From the NCBI GenBank assembly GCA_018828125.1, contig JAHJWB010000006.1:124001-188000 (forward strand): a stretch of 64,000 nucleotides of DNA, given 5' to 3'. Origin of the DNA: Gammaproteobacteria bacterium (GTDB taxonomy: Bacteria > Pseudomonadota > Gammaproteobacteria > Burkholderiales > Burkholderiaceae_C). The notes under the pieces were generated by a model that was not told the DNA's origin, searched no databases, and worked only from the letters and a program-made list of their open reading frames with translations. Positions 41,913 to 51,364 of this stretch are shown here, piece by piece. The translations under genes and the position numbers were made by a program. Each line of letters begins with the position of its first letter. Position 1 is the stretch's first letter.

Positions 41913-44510
41913 TCATGCCCAGAAATCCTTGCGGCACAGCCCGCGTGCTGCACAGTAGTCACACACAGCGCCCTCGCCCAGCGCAGGCATCGGTGCGCCC
42001 GCGGCGATGCGTTCGAAGTCGTGCTGTATGCCCTCCACCAACAGGTCACGCAGGTGCACCACCTCATCCTGTTCATGCATCTGCGTCTCGCCGCGCTCTC
42101 CCACATTCACGTAGGCGGCACGCAGCGTGTCGTGGCTGAGCAAGGCAGCGTAGAACGCGAGCTGGGTGTCTTCAGCACCGGCACCGATGCGCTTGCGCGT
42201 GACCGTGTCGTTTTCGGTCTTGTAGTCGATGACCAGCGGCGTGGGCTCACCCGTGGACGAGACGGCATCGATGCGATCGATGGTGCCCACCAGCTGCAAC
42301 GCCCCCAGCGGCTGGCTGGCTTGCACCTCAGCCTGCCGAAAGTGCCCCCCAGCTTGTTCGTGCTGCGCAAGCCAGCGCAGATAGCCGTCGCGCACCTGCG
42401 GCCAGCCTGCAGCGAATGGCAAAAAATCACCTTCGCCCAAACCTTGCTCCAGCGTGATGGCCTGCGCAGCGCTGTCCATGCGGGCGATGCGGGCTGCTGT
42501 GTCTTCGGTGGGGTCGGCCAACAAAGCCTCATGAAAATGCTGCAGCACCGCATGCAGCCAGTTGCCGAAGTCGCGCTTGTCCACTTCGGCAGCCAGTTCA
42601 TCGGCCTCTTGCAGGCCCAGCTGGCGCAGGGCAAAAAAGCGGTAGGGGCAGTGGCGCAGGTCGGAATACGCGGTGGATGACAGCCGCACCACCGGCAACG
42701 CCCGCCCGTCGGGCAAGGGCCTTGCGGTAGGCGTGGCTGTGACGGCGCGCCGGGTGCGGTCGTCCGCGCCCTCGGTGGCCGCGCCGTCGAGATGCAGCGC
42801 CAGCACCAGCGCGCTGGCCAGCAGGGGCTCGCCGCCTTCATCGCCGGTGCGCCACAGCACATCCACCGACGGTGTTTGAAGCGCATGCTGCCAGGCAGCG
42901 CGCTGGGCTGCTTCCAGCGATTCGCGCGTGGGCAGGCCCCAGGCTTGGCGCTGCGCCTGGGTCCAGTCGCCCACGGGCTCTGGCGAGGGCTGCAGGCGTT
43001 TTTCATCACAGCCGGGCAGCACCAGGGCTGCAAACGGACGTGCCAGCAACTGGGGCAGGGGCAAAACGACAACGGGCGCATCGCCCATCAAAGGGGGGAC
43101 ATACCGCGCGGCCTCCAGCACCTCGTTGGCCCAGCGGGTGAACTCGGCGAGGGCCATGCGCCGGCCAGCGCTGTCCCAGCCCTCCAGTTCGGCCTCTTGG
43201 CCTTCTTGCAGGCGCAACGCCGTCAGCACGCGGGCGCCCGCGGCGTCGTCCTCAAGCTTGGACCACTGGCCGCTGGCCACCAGCAACGCGCGCAAGGACT
43301 GCAACCACTGCGCAAGCGGACGCGGCGCGCGAAAGGCCCCGCGCCACTCTTGCACTTGGAACACAGCAGCTGCCAGATCGGGTTTGTCCGCCCAGTCGCG
43401 CCCGCAAGCGCCTGACCAGCTTGCTATCGAGGCCTTTCGCAGTGCACGCTCTAAGCCATTGACCAGCGTCCGTTTGATGGCCGGCGCGTGCTTGAGCCAG
43501 TCCAGCACGTCATCGGCCGATGCATTCCACGCGCAGGCCTGGAGTGCGGCCATCATCTGCGCGGCAGCCCGGGTGGTGGAGAGCGTCCAACCGTTTTCAT
43601 CGCGCACCGCCACGCCACCGCTGGCCAAGTGCGCGCCGATGCGTCGCGTGAGGGCGCGGTCGTTGGCCGCCAGCGCTACCGGGGTGCGCCCCGCCAACAC
43701 ATGGTCCAGCACGCAGGCGGCGGCGCGCTGGGCCTCGTCCTCGGCGTCCTGCGCGGCGTGCAGCGCGATGTGGCGGGAGGATTGGGGTTCTGTCGGCGCA
43801 GGCGGCAGCGCCAGGGCCACTGCCTTGTCGCCCCAGTGGGCCTGCAGAGCCTGCGCCAGGGGCTCCACCTGAAAGCCCTGCAGCACCACCAAGGCGTCCA
43901 CCGACTGGCGCACGCCGAGATCGAACAACACGTCAGTGGCATGGCGCGATGCCAGCACCCATTCGAGTGCAATGCGGGCCACCACGGCCTCAAAACGCAA
44001 GGTGGAGCCCTCGTCAGGCTCAGGCAGAAGGCTGCGCGCCTGAGTACCCCAGGCCTCTCTCTGCACCGGGGGAACCGCCGCCGCAGCCACCGCCAGCTGG
44101 GCGGCAGCCTCTTGCAGGGGCACAGCCAACACGTCGCGTTGCGCGGCCAAGCCCGCTCGATCCAGCAGCGCGCGCGCGGTGAGCGTGTCGCGCGCCACAT
44201 CCCCCGCCAGGTCGTCCCCCAACGGCACAAAGGCGGCCAGTTGGCGGGCCCAGTTGCGCGTTGTTTCAAAACGGGGGGCAAAACCATCGGTATGGTGCAA
44301 AGCCCAGTAGCGCTGCGCCCAGGGCATGAGCTGGGCATAGGGAACCAGCACCACGGTGCGCGCTGGATGGGCGCCAAGCCCTTGCATGTGTACCTCCACC
44401 TGCGAGAGCACACGCCTCCACAGCGCCGCACATTGATCGCTTTTCGCTATGACAGTCATAGCGTCGCAAGGCCCGGCCACACCGGTGAACGTGGGATTGG
44501 TTTCTGTCAC
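41913..44510 (-). CDS. addB: PD-(D/E)XK nuclease, AddB-like
   Basis: Partner nuclease of 865 residues for the AddA-like helicase. The N-terminal half is a degenerate helicase fold (VVLVPYAQLMPWAQRYWAL, then ARPFAALVLPGCDEKRLQPS). The C-terminal nuclease domain has a Cys in HCPYRFFALRQLGL, the GTIDRIDAV and VIDYKTEND acidic-Lys catalytic motifs, and a closing cysteine cluster CDYCAARGLCRKDFW. One early plus three late cysteines is the iron-sulfur arrangement of AddB-type nucleases. The spacer of 141 bases to addA holds a repeat. It is divergent from trxA, with 58 bases between the starts. Confidence 0.86.
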   Translation of the reverse strand: MTETNPTFTGVAGPCDAMTVIAKSDQCAALWRRVLSQVEVHMQGLGAHPARTVVLVPYAQLMPWAQRYWALHHTDGFAPRFETTRNWARQLAAFVPLGDDLAGDVARDTLTARALLDRAGLAAQRDVLAVPLQEAAAQLAVAAAAVPPVQREAWGTQARSLLPEPDEGSTLRFEAVVARIALEWVLASRHATDVLFDLGVRQSVDALVVLQGFQVEPLAQALQAHWGDKAVALALPPAPTEPQSSRHIALHAAQDAEDEAQRAAACVLDHVLAGRTPVALAANDRALTRRIGAHLASGGVAVRDENGWTLSTTRAAAQMMAALQACAWNASADDVLDWLKHAPAIKRTLVNGLERALRKASIASWSGACGRDWADKPDLAAAVFQVQEWRGAFRAPRPLAQWLQSLRALLVASGQWSKLEDDAAGARVLTALRLQEGQEAELEGWDSAGRRMALAEFTRWANEVLEAARYVPPLMGDAPVVVLPLPQLLARPFAALVLPGCDEKRLQPSPEPVGDWTQAQRQAWGLPTRESLEAAQRAAWQHALQTPSVDVLWRTGDEGGEPLLASALVLALHLDGAATEGADDRTRRAVTATPTARPLPDGRALPVVRLSSTAYSDLRHCPYRFFALRQLGLQEADELAAEVDKRDFGNWLHAVLQHFHEALLADPTEDTAARIARMDSAAQAITLEQGLGEGDFLPFAAGWPQVRDGYLRWLAQHEQAGGHFRQAEVQASQPLGALQLVGTIDRIDAVSSTGEPTPLVIDYKTENDTVTRKRIGAGAEDTQLAFYAALLSHDTLRAAYVNVGERGETQMHEQDEVVHLRDLLVEGIQHDFERIAAGAPMPALGEGAVCDYCAARGLCRKDFWA

Positions 44511-44568
44511 AATGCCCTGACTTTAAACGTACACCGGTCACAACCCGATCAAAATCAAGGAATCCGCC

Positions 44569-44901
44569 ATGGCCAGCGAACTCATCAAACATGTCTCTGA
44601 CGCCAGCTTTGAAGCCGACGTGCTCCAACCCGGCTCCGCCGTGCTGGTGGACTATTGGGCCGAATGGTGCGGCCCCTGCAAAATGATTGCCCCCATCTTG
44701 GACGAAGTCGCAGGCACCTACCAAGGCAAGCTGCAGATCGCCAAGATGAACGTGGACGAAAACCGCGAGATCCCTGCCAAGTTCGGCATTCGCGGCATCC
44801 CGACGCTGATGCTGTTCAAAGATGGTCAACTGGCCGCCACCAAGGTCGGAGCCATGAGCAAGGCGCAACTGACCGCCTTCATTGATCAGCAACTGGCCTG
44901 A
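44569..44901 (+). CDS. trxA: Thioredoxin 1
   Basis: General disulfide reductase of 110 residues. The active site is [15 protein letters not shown] (CGPC), preceded by the conserved Asp in LVDYW and followed by the cis-Pro loop [12 protein letters not shown]. An AAGGAA ribosome site precedes the ATG. It lies upstream of rho, as in many proteobacteria. This is the housekeeping thioredoxin, in contrast to the CGHC protein at 21170. Confidence 0.97.
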   Translation: MASELIKHVSDASFEADVLQPGSAVLVDYWAEWCGPCKMIAPILDEVAGTYQGKLQIAKMNVDENREIPAKFGIRGIPTLMLFKDGQLAATKVGAMSKAQLTAFIDQQLA

Positions 44902-44913
44902 TCTGCATCCACA

Positions 44914-44941
44914 ACCCCGCGCCTGCCCATGCACGCGGGGT
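44914..44941 (+). terminator. Possible terminator after trxA
   Basis: ACCCCGCG (44914-44921) pairs with CGCGGGGT (44934-44941) over a 12-base loop; the following TGATTT is only moderately T-rich. Confidence 0.45.
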
Positions 44942-45021
44942 GGTTGATTTACACGACACTGATTTCAGCGCCAGACACAGACCGAATTCGGCTCCCGTGA
45001 ATCTCCCGCTTTTTTTCCTGT

Positions 45022-45027
45022 CATAAT
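45022..45027 (+). promoter_or_regulatory. Candidate -10 element of rho
   Basis: CATAAT after a T-rich stretch, leaving a leader of about 125 bases that is C-rich and G-poor near its end (45110-45140). Such leaders allow Rho to limit its own transcription in other bacteria. Confidence 0.4.
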
Positions 45028-45162
45028 TCCTTCAGATCACCGGCCTGCACGCATTGGCAGCCGGACCGAGATCCCCGGCGAGCCAGACCTGCAAACAGCA
45101 GCCCATCTGGCACCTGCCCTCCTCCCCCAAGATTCATACCAGCTCCGCGAAGGAGTCATTCC

Positions 45163-46425
45163 ATGCACTTAAACGAACTCAAGGCACTGCACGTGTCTGA
45201 AGTCCTGAAGCAAGCCGAAGAACTCGAAATCGAAAATACCGGCCGCATGCGCAAGCAGGAGCTGATGTTTGCGATCATCAAGAAGCGAGCCAAGACAGGT
45301 GAGCAAATCATTGCCGACGGTGTGCTGGAAATCCTGCCCGACGGCTTTGGCTTTTTGCGCAGCCCCGACACCAGCTTCACGGCCAGCACGGACGATATCT
45401 ACATCAGTCCGAGTCAGGTGCGCCGTTTCAATCTGCACACCGGCGACATGATCGAAGGCGAAGTCCGCACACCCAAAGATGGGGAACGGTACTTTGCGCT
45501 GAACAAGCTCGACTCGGTCAATGGAGGCCCGCCCGAGCAGAACAAACACAAGGTGATGTTTGAAAACCTGACGCCCCTGTTCCCCAAGGAGCAGATGCGC
45601 CTGGAACGCGACGTCAAGAGCGAAGAGAACATCACCGGCCGCATCATCGACATCATCGCGCCCATCGGCCGCGGCCAGCGCGCCCTGATCGTCGCCCCGC
45701 CCAAGAGCGGCAAGACGGTGATGATGCAGCACATCGCCCACGCCATCACGGCCAACAACCCCGACGTGCACCTGATGGTGTTGCTGGTGGACGAGCGTCC
45801 TGAAGAAGTGACCGAAATGCAGCGCACGGTGAAGGGCGAAATCATCGCCTCCACTTTCGACGAGCCCGCCGCACGCCACGTGCACGTGGCCGAAATGGTG
45901 ATCGAGCGCGCCAAGCGCCTGGTGGAATTGAAAAAGGACGTGGTGATCCTGCTGGACTCCATCACCCGCCTGGCCCGCGCCTACAACAATGTCGTACCTT
46001 CCAGTGGCAAGGTGCTGTCGGGTGGTGTGGACGCTGCAGCACTTCAGCGCCCCAAGCGCTTCTTTGGAGCAGCCCGCAAGGTTGAGGAAGGCGGTTCGCT
46101 GACCATCATCGCCACCGCGCTCGTCGATACCGGCAGCCGCATGGACGAGGTGATTTTTGAAGAATTCAAGGGCACCGGTAACTGCGAAATTCATCTGAAC
46201 CGCCGCCTGTACGAAAAGCGCGTGTTCCCCGCCATCGAGCTCAACAAGAGCGGCACCCGCCGCGAAGAGCTGCTGCTGGCGCCCGAGATCCTGCAAAAGA
46301 CCCGCATCCTGCGACAGTTCATGTACAACATGGACGAAATCGAGTCGATGGAGCTCATGATCAAGAACATGAAGGCCACTAAGACCAATGTGGACTTCTT
46401 TGACATGATGCGTCGCGGCGGATAA
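45163..46425 (+). CDS. rho: Transcription termination factor Rho
   Basis: Hexameric RNA helicase of 420 residues that ends transcription. The N-terminal RNA-binding domain contains [15 protein letters not shown]. The P-loop is [15 protein letters not shown] (near 180), Walker B lies in [18 protein letters not shown], and the Q- and R-loops are in [19 protein letters not shown] and the following segment. Length equals the E. coli protein within one residue. An AAGGAG ribosome site precedes the ATG. Confidence 0.98.
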   Translation: MHLNELKALHVSEVLKQAEELEIENTGRMRKQELMFAIIKKRAKTGEQIIADGVLEILPDGFGFLRSPDTSFTASTDDIYISPSQVRRFNLHTGDMIEGEVRTPKDGERYFALNKLDSVNGGPPEQNKHKVMFENLTPLFPKEQMRLERDVKSEENITGRIIDIIAPIGRGQRALIVAPPKSGKTVMMQHIAHAITANNPDVHLMVLLVDERPEEVTEMQRTVKGEIIASTFDEPAARHVHVAEMVIERAKRLVELKKDVVILLDSITRLARAYNNVVPSSGKVLSGGVDAAALQRPKRFFGAARKVEEGGSLTIIATALVDTGSRMDEVIFEEFKGTGNCEIHLNRRLYEKRVFPAIELNKSGTRREELLLAPEILQKTRILRQFMYNMDEIESMELMIKNMKATKTNVDFFDMMRRGG

Positions 46426-46467
46426 GCGGCTTAACGCCTCAAAAACCAACGCCCGAAACCCCCGGGC

Positions 46468-46473
46468 TATAAT
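46468..46473 (+). promoter_or_regulatory. -10 element of rpmE2
   Basis: A perfect TATAAT, 95 bases before the rpmE2 ATG; the -35 region is poorly conserved. Confidence 0.5.
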
Positions 46474-46567
46474 CAGTGGCTTTTTCTGCGGAAAGTACGC
46501 TGAATGTTCCACGGCGCAAAGGTTGCATCGGGTTCAGCACGGCTCCCGCACTTGACAAGGATTGATC

Positions 46568-46822
46568 ATGAAAGAAGGCATTCACCCCAACTACCGCGAA
46601 GTTCTGTTTTCGGACCTGTCCAACGGCTTTAAGTTTGTGACCCGTTCGTGCGCAAATACGAAGGAAATGGAAACCTTCGAAGGCAAGGAATATCCGCTGT
46701 TCAAGCTGGACACCTCCTCCGAATCGCACCCCTTCTACACTGGCACGCAAAAGTCGGTGGACAACATGGGTGGCCGCGTGGAGCGCTTCCGCAACCGTTT
46801 CGGCAAGACCGCAGCGAAGTAA
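46568..46822 (+). CDS. rpmE2: Ribosomal protein bL31, type B
   Basis: Large-subunit ribosomal protein of 84 residues. It begins [20 protein letters not shown] and has the family-typical [21 protein letters not shown]. Only one cysteine (SCANT) is present, so the CxxC zinc site of type A L31 is missing, which defines the zinc-independent type B form. The position behind rho matches rpmE placement in many bacteria. It is closed by a strong terminator. Confidence 0.97.
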   Translation: MKEGIHPNYREVLFSDLSNGFKFVTRSCANTKEMETFEGKEYPLFKLDTSSESHPFYTGTQKSVDNMGGRVERFRNRFGKTAAK

Positions 46823-46843
46823 TTCGACTTCTGCGTTACCGCC

Positions 46844-46880
46844 AAAAAGGCAGCCCGGGCAACCGGGCTGCCTTTTTTTA
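46844..46880. terminator. Strong rho-independent terminator
   Basis: AAAAAGGCAGCCCGG pairs with CCGGGCTGCCTTTTTTT over a GCAA loop. A runs on one side and T runs on the other make it functional in both directions. Confidence 0.95.
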
Positions 46881-46928
46881 TTGTTTTTGGCCTTATTCTC
46901 GGTGGCTCTGCTTGCTGCCCACTGAAGT

Positions 46929-48629
46929 GTGACTCCACCAACCCCCGCCATCGTTACCCAGAATGCCGTAAGCCCGCTTCCACGCTGGGCGCTGATCCTT
47001 CTGTGCATTGCCTACGTAGTGCCGGGCTTCATAGGGCGTGATCCCTGGAAAAGTGCCGACGTGACGGCCTTTGGCTACATGCTGGAGCTGGCCCACGGGC
47101 GCACGCCGTGGTTCAGCCCGCTCTTGGGCGGAATGGCGCCGGAAACCGAAGGGCTGCTGCCCTATTGGCTGGGGGCATGGGCTATCCAGATCGCACCGGC
47201 ATGGATCTCTGCAGAGCTGGCCGTTCGCCTGCCTTTTGCCGGGTTGCTGGCCATCACGCTCATTGCCACCTGGTACGCCGTCTACTATCTCGCACGCAGC
47301 CCGGGGGCCCAACCTGTGGCGTTTGCCTTTGGCGGTGAAGCCAACGCACCCGACTATGCCCGCGCCATCGCTGATGGCGGATTGCTGGCCCTGATTGCCT
47401 GCCTGGGGCTGGCACAGTTGTCGCACGAGGTGACCAGCTACTTGGTGCAGTTGAGCTGCACGGCGCTCACCTTTTTTGCCGTAGCGGCAATGCCGCACCG
47501 CACGGTGGCCCCGGCTGTCGCACTGGTCGCGGGCATGGTGGGGCTCACGCTGGCGGGCGCCCCGACGCTCGCCACCTTGTTGGGTGCAGGCAGTATCGCG
47601 GTGGTGGTCTACGCGCCCGGCAGCCACTCCGACCAACGCCTGCGCTGGGCGCTTTTCCTGGTCGCCGTCGGGGTAATAGTTGCACTGTTGGCGTGGAGCC
47701 TGGACCTGTGGCGCTGGCGGATCGTGGGAGCGGACACGAATGGCAAAGAGTGGCAAAGCCTTGCGAGATTGCTGCTGTGGTTTGGCTGGCCCGCGTGGCC
47801 GCTGGCCTTGTGGACGCTCTGGCGCTGGCGCCAACAGATCTTCAGCCGCCCCGGGCACCGGCACTTGTTGCTGCCTCTGTGGTTCTCGGCCGTCTCGATT
47901 GCGGCCACCCTCACCACATTGCCTGCCGACCGGTCGCTTCTGCTGGGCCTCCCCGCCATGGCTGCGCTGGCGGCTTTTGCTTTGCCTACGCTGCGCCGCA
48001 GCGTAGGAGCGTTGATCGACTGGTTCACCCTCCTGTTTTTCACGGCGTCTGCGCTCGCAATCTGGGTGATCTGGATTGCCATGCAGACCGGATTTCCCGC
48101 CAAACCCGCAGCGAATGTAGCCAAGCTGGCGCCGGGCTTTGTGCCCGAATTTTCAGCGTTGGCGTTGGTGGTTGCCCTTGCGGCCACCATTGCCTGGGGC
48201 AGCTTGGTGTGGTGGCGTGCGTCCCGCGACCGCGCCCCAATCTGGAAGAGTCTGGTGCTGCCAGCGAGCGGTGCGGCACTGGGCTGGCTGCTGCTGATGA
48301 CTTTGTGGCTGCCTTTGTTGGACTTTGCACGCAGCTACGCCCCCCAGGTGCGCAGCGTGATAGCGGTCGTGGGCCCCGAGCCTGGCTGCGTTCAAACCGT
48401 GGGGCTCAGTCGCGCGCAGGTGGCGGCGTTGCAGTACCACGGCGCGCTCACGCTGGAGCGAGCGGGGTTGCAGGATGAATGCGAATGGCTGTTGGCAGAT
48501 ATTGCGTCTTGGCCAGCGTCGGAGCGCATGGTGGCTGCCGCCTTCTGGGAGCTCAAGGCCACCATTGCACGCCCCACCGACAAGAACGACCACCTTCTGG
48601 TGTTCCGCCGCGCAGGATCTGCGCGCTGA
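46929..48629 (+). CDS. GT-C-like polytopic membrane protein (ArnT/PMT-like)
   Basis: Membrane protein of 566 residues with about 12 hydrophobic segments. The N-terminal loop after the first helix reads RDPWKSADVTAFGYMLELAHG, similar to the acidic first-loop motif of GT-C glycosyltransferases such as ArnT, which use lipid-linked sugars. A soluble C-terminal domain of about 80 residues has a Cys pair. Donor and acceptor are unknown, and the family match is by pattern only. The start is GTG 46929. Its stop overlaps the ATG of the MATE pseudogene (TGATG), so the two formed one operon. Confidence 0.7.
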   Translation: MTPPTPAIVTQNAVSPLPRWALILLCIAYVVPGFIGRDPWKSADVTAFGYMLELAHGRTPWFSPLLGGMAPETEGLLPYWLGAWAIQIAPAWISAELAVRLPFAGLLAITLIATWYAVYYLARSPGAQPVAFAFGGEANAPDYARAIADGGLLALIACLGLAQLSHEVTSYLVQLSCTALTFFAVAAMPHRTVAPAVALVAGMVGLTLAGAPTLATLLGAGSIAVVVYAPGSHSDQRLRWALFLVAVGVIVALLAWSLDLWRWRIVGADTNGKEWQSLARLLLWFGWPAWPLALWTLWRWRQQIFSRPGHRHLLLPLWFSAVSIAATLTTLPADRSLLLGLPAMAALAAFALPTLRRSVGALIDWFTLLFFTASALAIWVIWIAMQTGFPAKPAANVAKLAPGFVPEFSALALVVALAATIAWGSLVWWRASRDRAPIWKSLVLPASGAALGWLLLMTLWLPLLDFARSYAPQVRSVIAVVGPEPGCVQTVGLSRAQVAALQYHGALTLERAGLQDECEWLLADIASWPASERMVAAAFWELKATIARPTDKNDHLLVFRRAGSAR

Positions 48630-49996
48630 TGTCCGAGCTTTCCACCATCGGCCGGCACGCCATCACAGTGCTGGCAGGGCAACTTGCGGTCATGGCGTTC
48701 GGTGTGACCGACACCATGGTGGCGGGTCGCCACGGCGAGGTATCGCTTGCTGCACTTTCGGTGTGCGCGCCGCGATTTTTATCAGCGTCTACGTGGCACT
48801 GATCGGCGTTCTGCAGGCGTTGCTTCCCGTGTGGGCGAAACAGCGTGGCGCACGCGAAACGGAGTCGTGGGCCGCTCGCTGCGCCAAGCGCTCTACCTGT
48901 GCGGCGCCTTGTCGCTCGTCGGCATAGCGATCCTGCCGTCCCCCGTCCCTTTGTTGCGATGGACAGAAGTGCCCCCGGCCTTGCGGGTAGAGGTTGGCAA
49001 CTATCTTGCCGTTCTGGCGTTGGCCCTGCCGCCAGCCTTTCTGTTTCGTATTTACAGCACGCTCAACCAGGCCTCTGGGCTGCCCCAAGTTGGTCACGTT
49101 GTTGCAGGTGGGCTCGCTGTTCATCAAAGTGCCACTGTCCATCTGGTTTACTTTTTTTCGGAGAGGGGCTGCCCGCGCAGGGTGTGGTGGGCTGCGCCTG
49201 GGCCACGCTGGTGGTCAATTGCAGCCTGTTCGCACTGGCCACCTGGCTGCTGCGCACCCAGGACCTCTATGAGCCACTTTGTATCTGGCGGCGGATGGAG
49301 CCTCCAAACTGGCCCACGATTGCAGGTTTGCACGGCTGGGCATACCCGCCGGACTTGCCGTTATGGTGGAAGTCACGTCCTTCACGCTGATGGCGCTATT
49401 CATCGCGCGACAAGGCACCACGGCCTCGGCCGCTCACCAGATTGCATCCAATCTGGCAGCGTTGTTGTACATGGTGCCGCTGTCATTGGCAATCGCCACC
49501 AGCGCGCGCGTCAGCTATTGGCTGGGCGCATAAGACCCTGTACGTGCCCGCGCTATGACCTTTATAGGTTTTAGGCTTGTAGCGCTTACTGGTATTCCGT
49601 CGACAGCTATATTATTAATAGCAAAATATCATATTGGCAGCATTTACTCCACCAATGCAGGCGTGGTAGCCATGACCGGCAGCGTACTGCTGTGGGTGGC
49701 CGCGTACCATGCTGCCGACGCCCTGCAAACCGTGTGCGTGTTTGTCTTGCAGTGCTACCGCATCACCGTGGCTCCATTAGTGGTGTTGCGGATTGTTATG
49801 GGGAGCTGGCCTGGGAGGCGGCTACTGGTTGGCTTACCGGCGAACAGGTCCTTGGGCGATGAACCCCTCCCCTACACCGTTCTGGGCAGCCAGCGCATTG
49901 GCATTGATGGCCACGGCAGCCCTGTTTGTGGCCATGCTCTGGCGGGCCGTCAGCCCGGCAGCACAAAGCCACGCAGCCGATTCGCCGGGAAGGTGA
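48629..49996 (+). pseudogene. MATE-family efflux transporter pseudogene
   Basis: The whole length of a MATE (NorM/MdtK-like) transporter can be followed, but only by moving among reading frames. It starts MSELSTIGRHAITVLAGQLA and GVTDTMVAGRHGEVSLAALS, then changes frame near 48770, 48860, 49090, 49155 and 49335. It meets an in-frame TAA at 49531 (LGA-stop-DP) and changes frame again near 49790 before ending PAAQSHAADSPGR. That is six frameshifts plus one nonsense codon. The flanking genes are intact, so this is decay and not poor sequence. An AT-rich segment (49560-49640) has a degenerate repeat copy. The 3' end overlaps convergent phoR by 47 bases. Confidence 0.88.
49571..49620 (+). repeat. 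Degenerate interspersed repeat, copy G, in MATE pseudogene
   Basis: GGCTTGTAGCGCTTACTGG followed by ACAGCTATATTATTAATAG keeps the left arm and right flank of the family, but the right arm is lost. Confidence 0.4.
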
Positions 49997-51293
49997 CCGA
50001 AAAAACCGACCCCTTGCCCAAAACACTGGCAATGTCCAACGTAGCGCCATGACGCTGCAGCACATGCTTGACGATCGCCAGGCCCAGTCCGGTTCCGCCT
50101 GTTTCCCGCGAACGGCTGCGGTCCACCCGGTAAAATCGCTCTGTCAGGCGTGGAATATGTTCCGGTGCAATACCTGGGCCGGTGTCGTGCACCGAAAAAA
50201 CGGCGCTGCCATCGTCCTTGCGGAGCCACTGCACTGAAATAGCCCCCCCCGCTGGCGTATATCGCACCGCATTGCTGATCAAGTTGGACAGCGCGCTTTG
50301 CAGCTCGGTCGGCACGCCTGCCACCTCCCCTTCCAAGCGCAAGACCTCCTGGGACGGGAACTGCAGAACGTGCGTCTGCTGCTGGTTCTGCGTGAGCAAG
50401 GAGGACAACGCGCGGCCCTCTTCTTCACACCGTGTGAGCAGCGCCTGCACGGGCGTCCATTCGGCCATTCCCGGGGGCGGGCTGCCCTCCAGACGCGACA
50501 GCGTGAGCAAGTCCTGCACCACGCTTTGCATGCGCAACGCCTGCTGGGCCATCATGCCCAGGTAGCGCGAGCGCTCTTCTGCAGTCAATGGCAGCGTCTG
50601 CAGGGTTTCCACAAAACCAGTGAGAACGGTGAGCGGTGTGCGGATTTCGTGCGAGACATTGGCCACAAAGTCCCGGCGCATGGCATCTGCCTGCTCCAGA
50701 GCCGTCACGTCGCGCGACAGCAGCAAAGTGCGGCCGTCCCCATACGGATGCAGGTGCACGGAGATCCGCACAGGACGTGAGGGAGTGCTGTATCGTCCTT
50801 CAAGGACCACGTCGTGGCTGAAATCCTGCCCCGAGAAATAGGCGGTGAACTCAGGGTCGCGCACCAAGTTGCCAATCGACTGCGCCACGTCGCGCTGCGC
50901 ATCAAAGCCGAACTGATTGGCCGCCATCTGGTTGCACCACTCGATGCGCCCCTGCGCGTCCAGAAGCACGACGCCATTGGGCGTGGCTTGCAACGCGGCC
51001 AGAATCTCCTGCAGCCGGTCTTGGCTATCACGGATCAAAGCCTCCTGCCTGCGCAACAGGCGTCGTGCACGGTCGGCGGCCTCTCCCCAGATGCCTCGCA
51101 TCGACGGGACTTCGGAAAGGTCGCCTGTACGCAACCAGCGCAACACGCGCGCGCCGCGCAGCAAGTCCCATACAAACCAAGCCCACGCAGCCAATGCGGC
51201 CCCCAGGGCTGCACCCCAGGGCCCGCCCTGCCATAGACCCAGGCCACCACCCGCTATCTGCCAGAGCAGGAAATACGAAATACGCCACAGCAT
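49950..51293 (-). CDS. phoR: Phosphate regulon sensor kinase PhoR
   Basis: Membrane-linked histidine kinase of 447 residues that phosphorylates PhoB when phosphate is low. Two closely spaced N-terminal hydrophobic segments are followed by a PAS domain (about 90-200; LQATPNGVVLLDAQGRIEWCN). The H-box is FVANVSHEIRTPLTVLTGFVE (H near residue 217), and the N, D, F and G boxes are NLISNAVRYT, DTGPGIA, RFYRVDRSRS and GTGLGLAIVKH. There is no large periplasmic domain, as expected for PhoR, which senses through the Pst-PhoU complex. It is the last gene of the pst-pho operon. Confidence 0.96.
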   Translation of the reverse strand: MLWRISYFLLWQIAGGGLGLWQGGPWGAALGAALAAWAWFVWDLLRGARVLRWLRTGDLSEVPSMRGIWGEAADRARRLLRRQEALIRDSQDRLQEILAALQATPNGVVLLDAQGRIEWCNQMAANQFGFDAQRDVAQSIGNLVRDPEFTAYFSGQDFSHDVVLEGRYSTPSRPVRISVHLHPYGDGRTLLLSRDVTALEQADAMRRDFVANVSHEIRTPLTVLTGFVETLQTLPLTAEERSRYLGMMAQQALRMQSVVQDLLTLSRLEGSPPPGMAEWTPVQALLTRCEEEGRALSSLLTQNQQQTHVLQFPSQEVLRLEGEVAGVPTELQSALSNLISNAVRYTPAGGAISVQWLRKDDGSAVFSVHDTGPGIAPEHIPRLTERFYRVDRSRSRETGGTGLGLAIVKHVLQRHGATLDIASVLGKGSVFSVTFPANRLRGFVLPG

Positions 51294-51364
51294 GCGGTCA
51301 GCAAAGCCTTCTCAGAAAACCGGGGCACGACGGTCGCCCCATCGAAAACATCAGGCCTGCGGCA

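Noticed and set aside
45169-46512. A 447-codon minus-strand frame opposite rho
   Set aside because: Shadow of a highly conserved gene; no support of its own.
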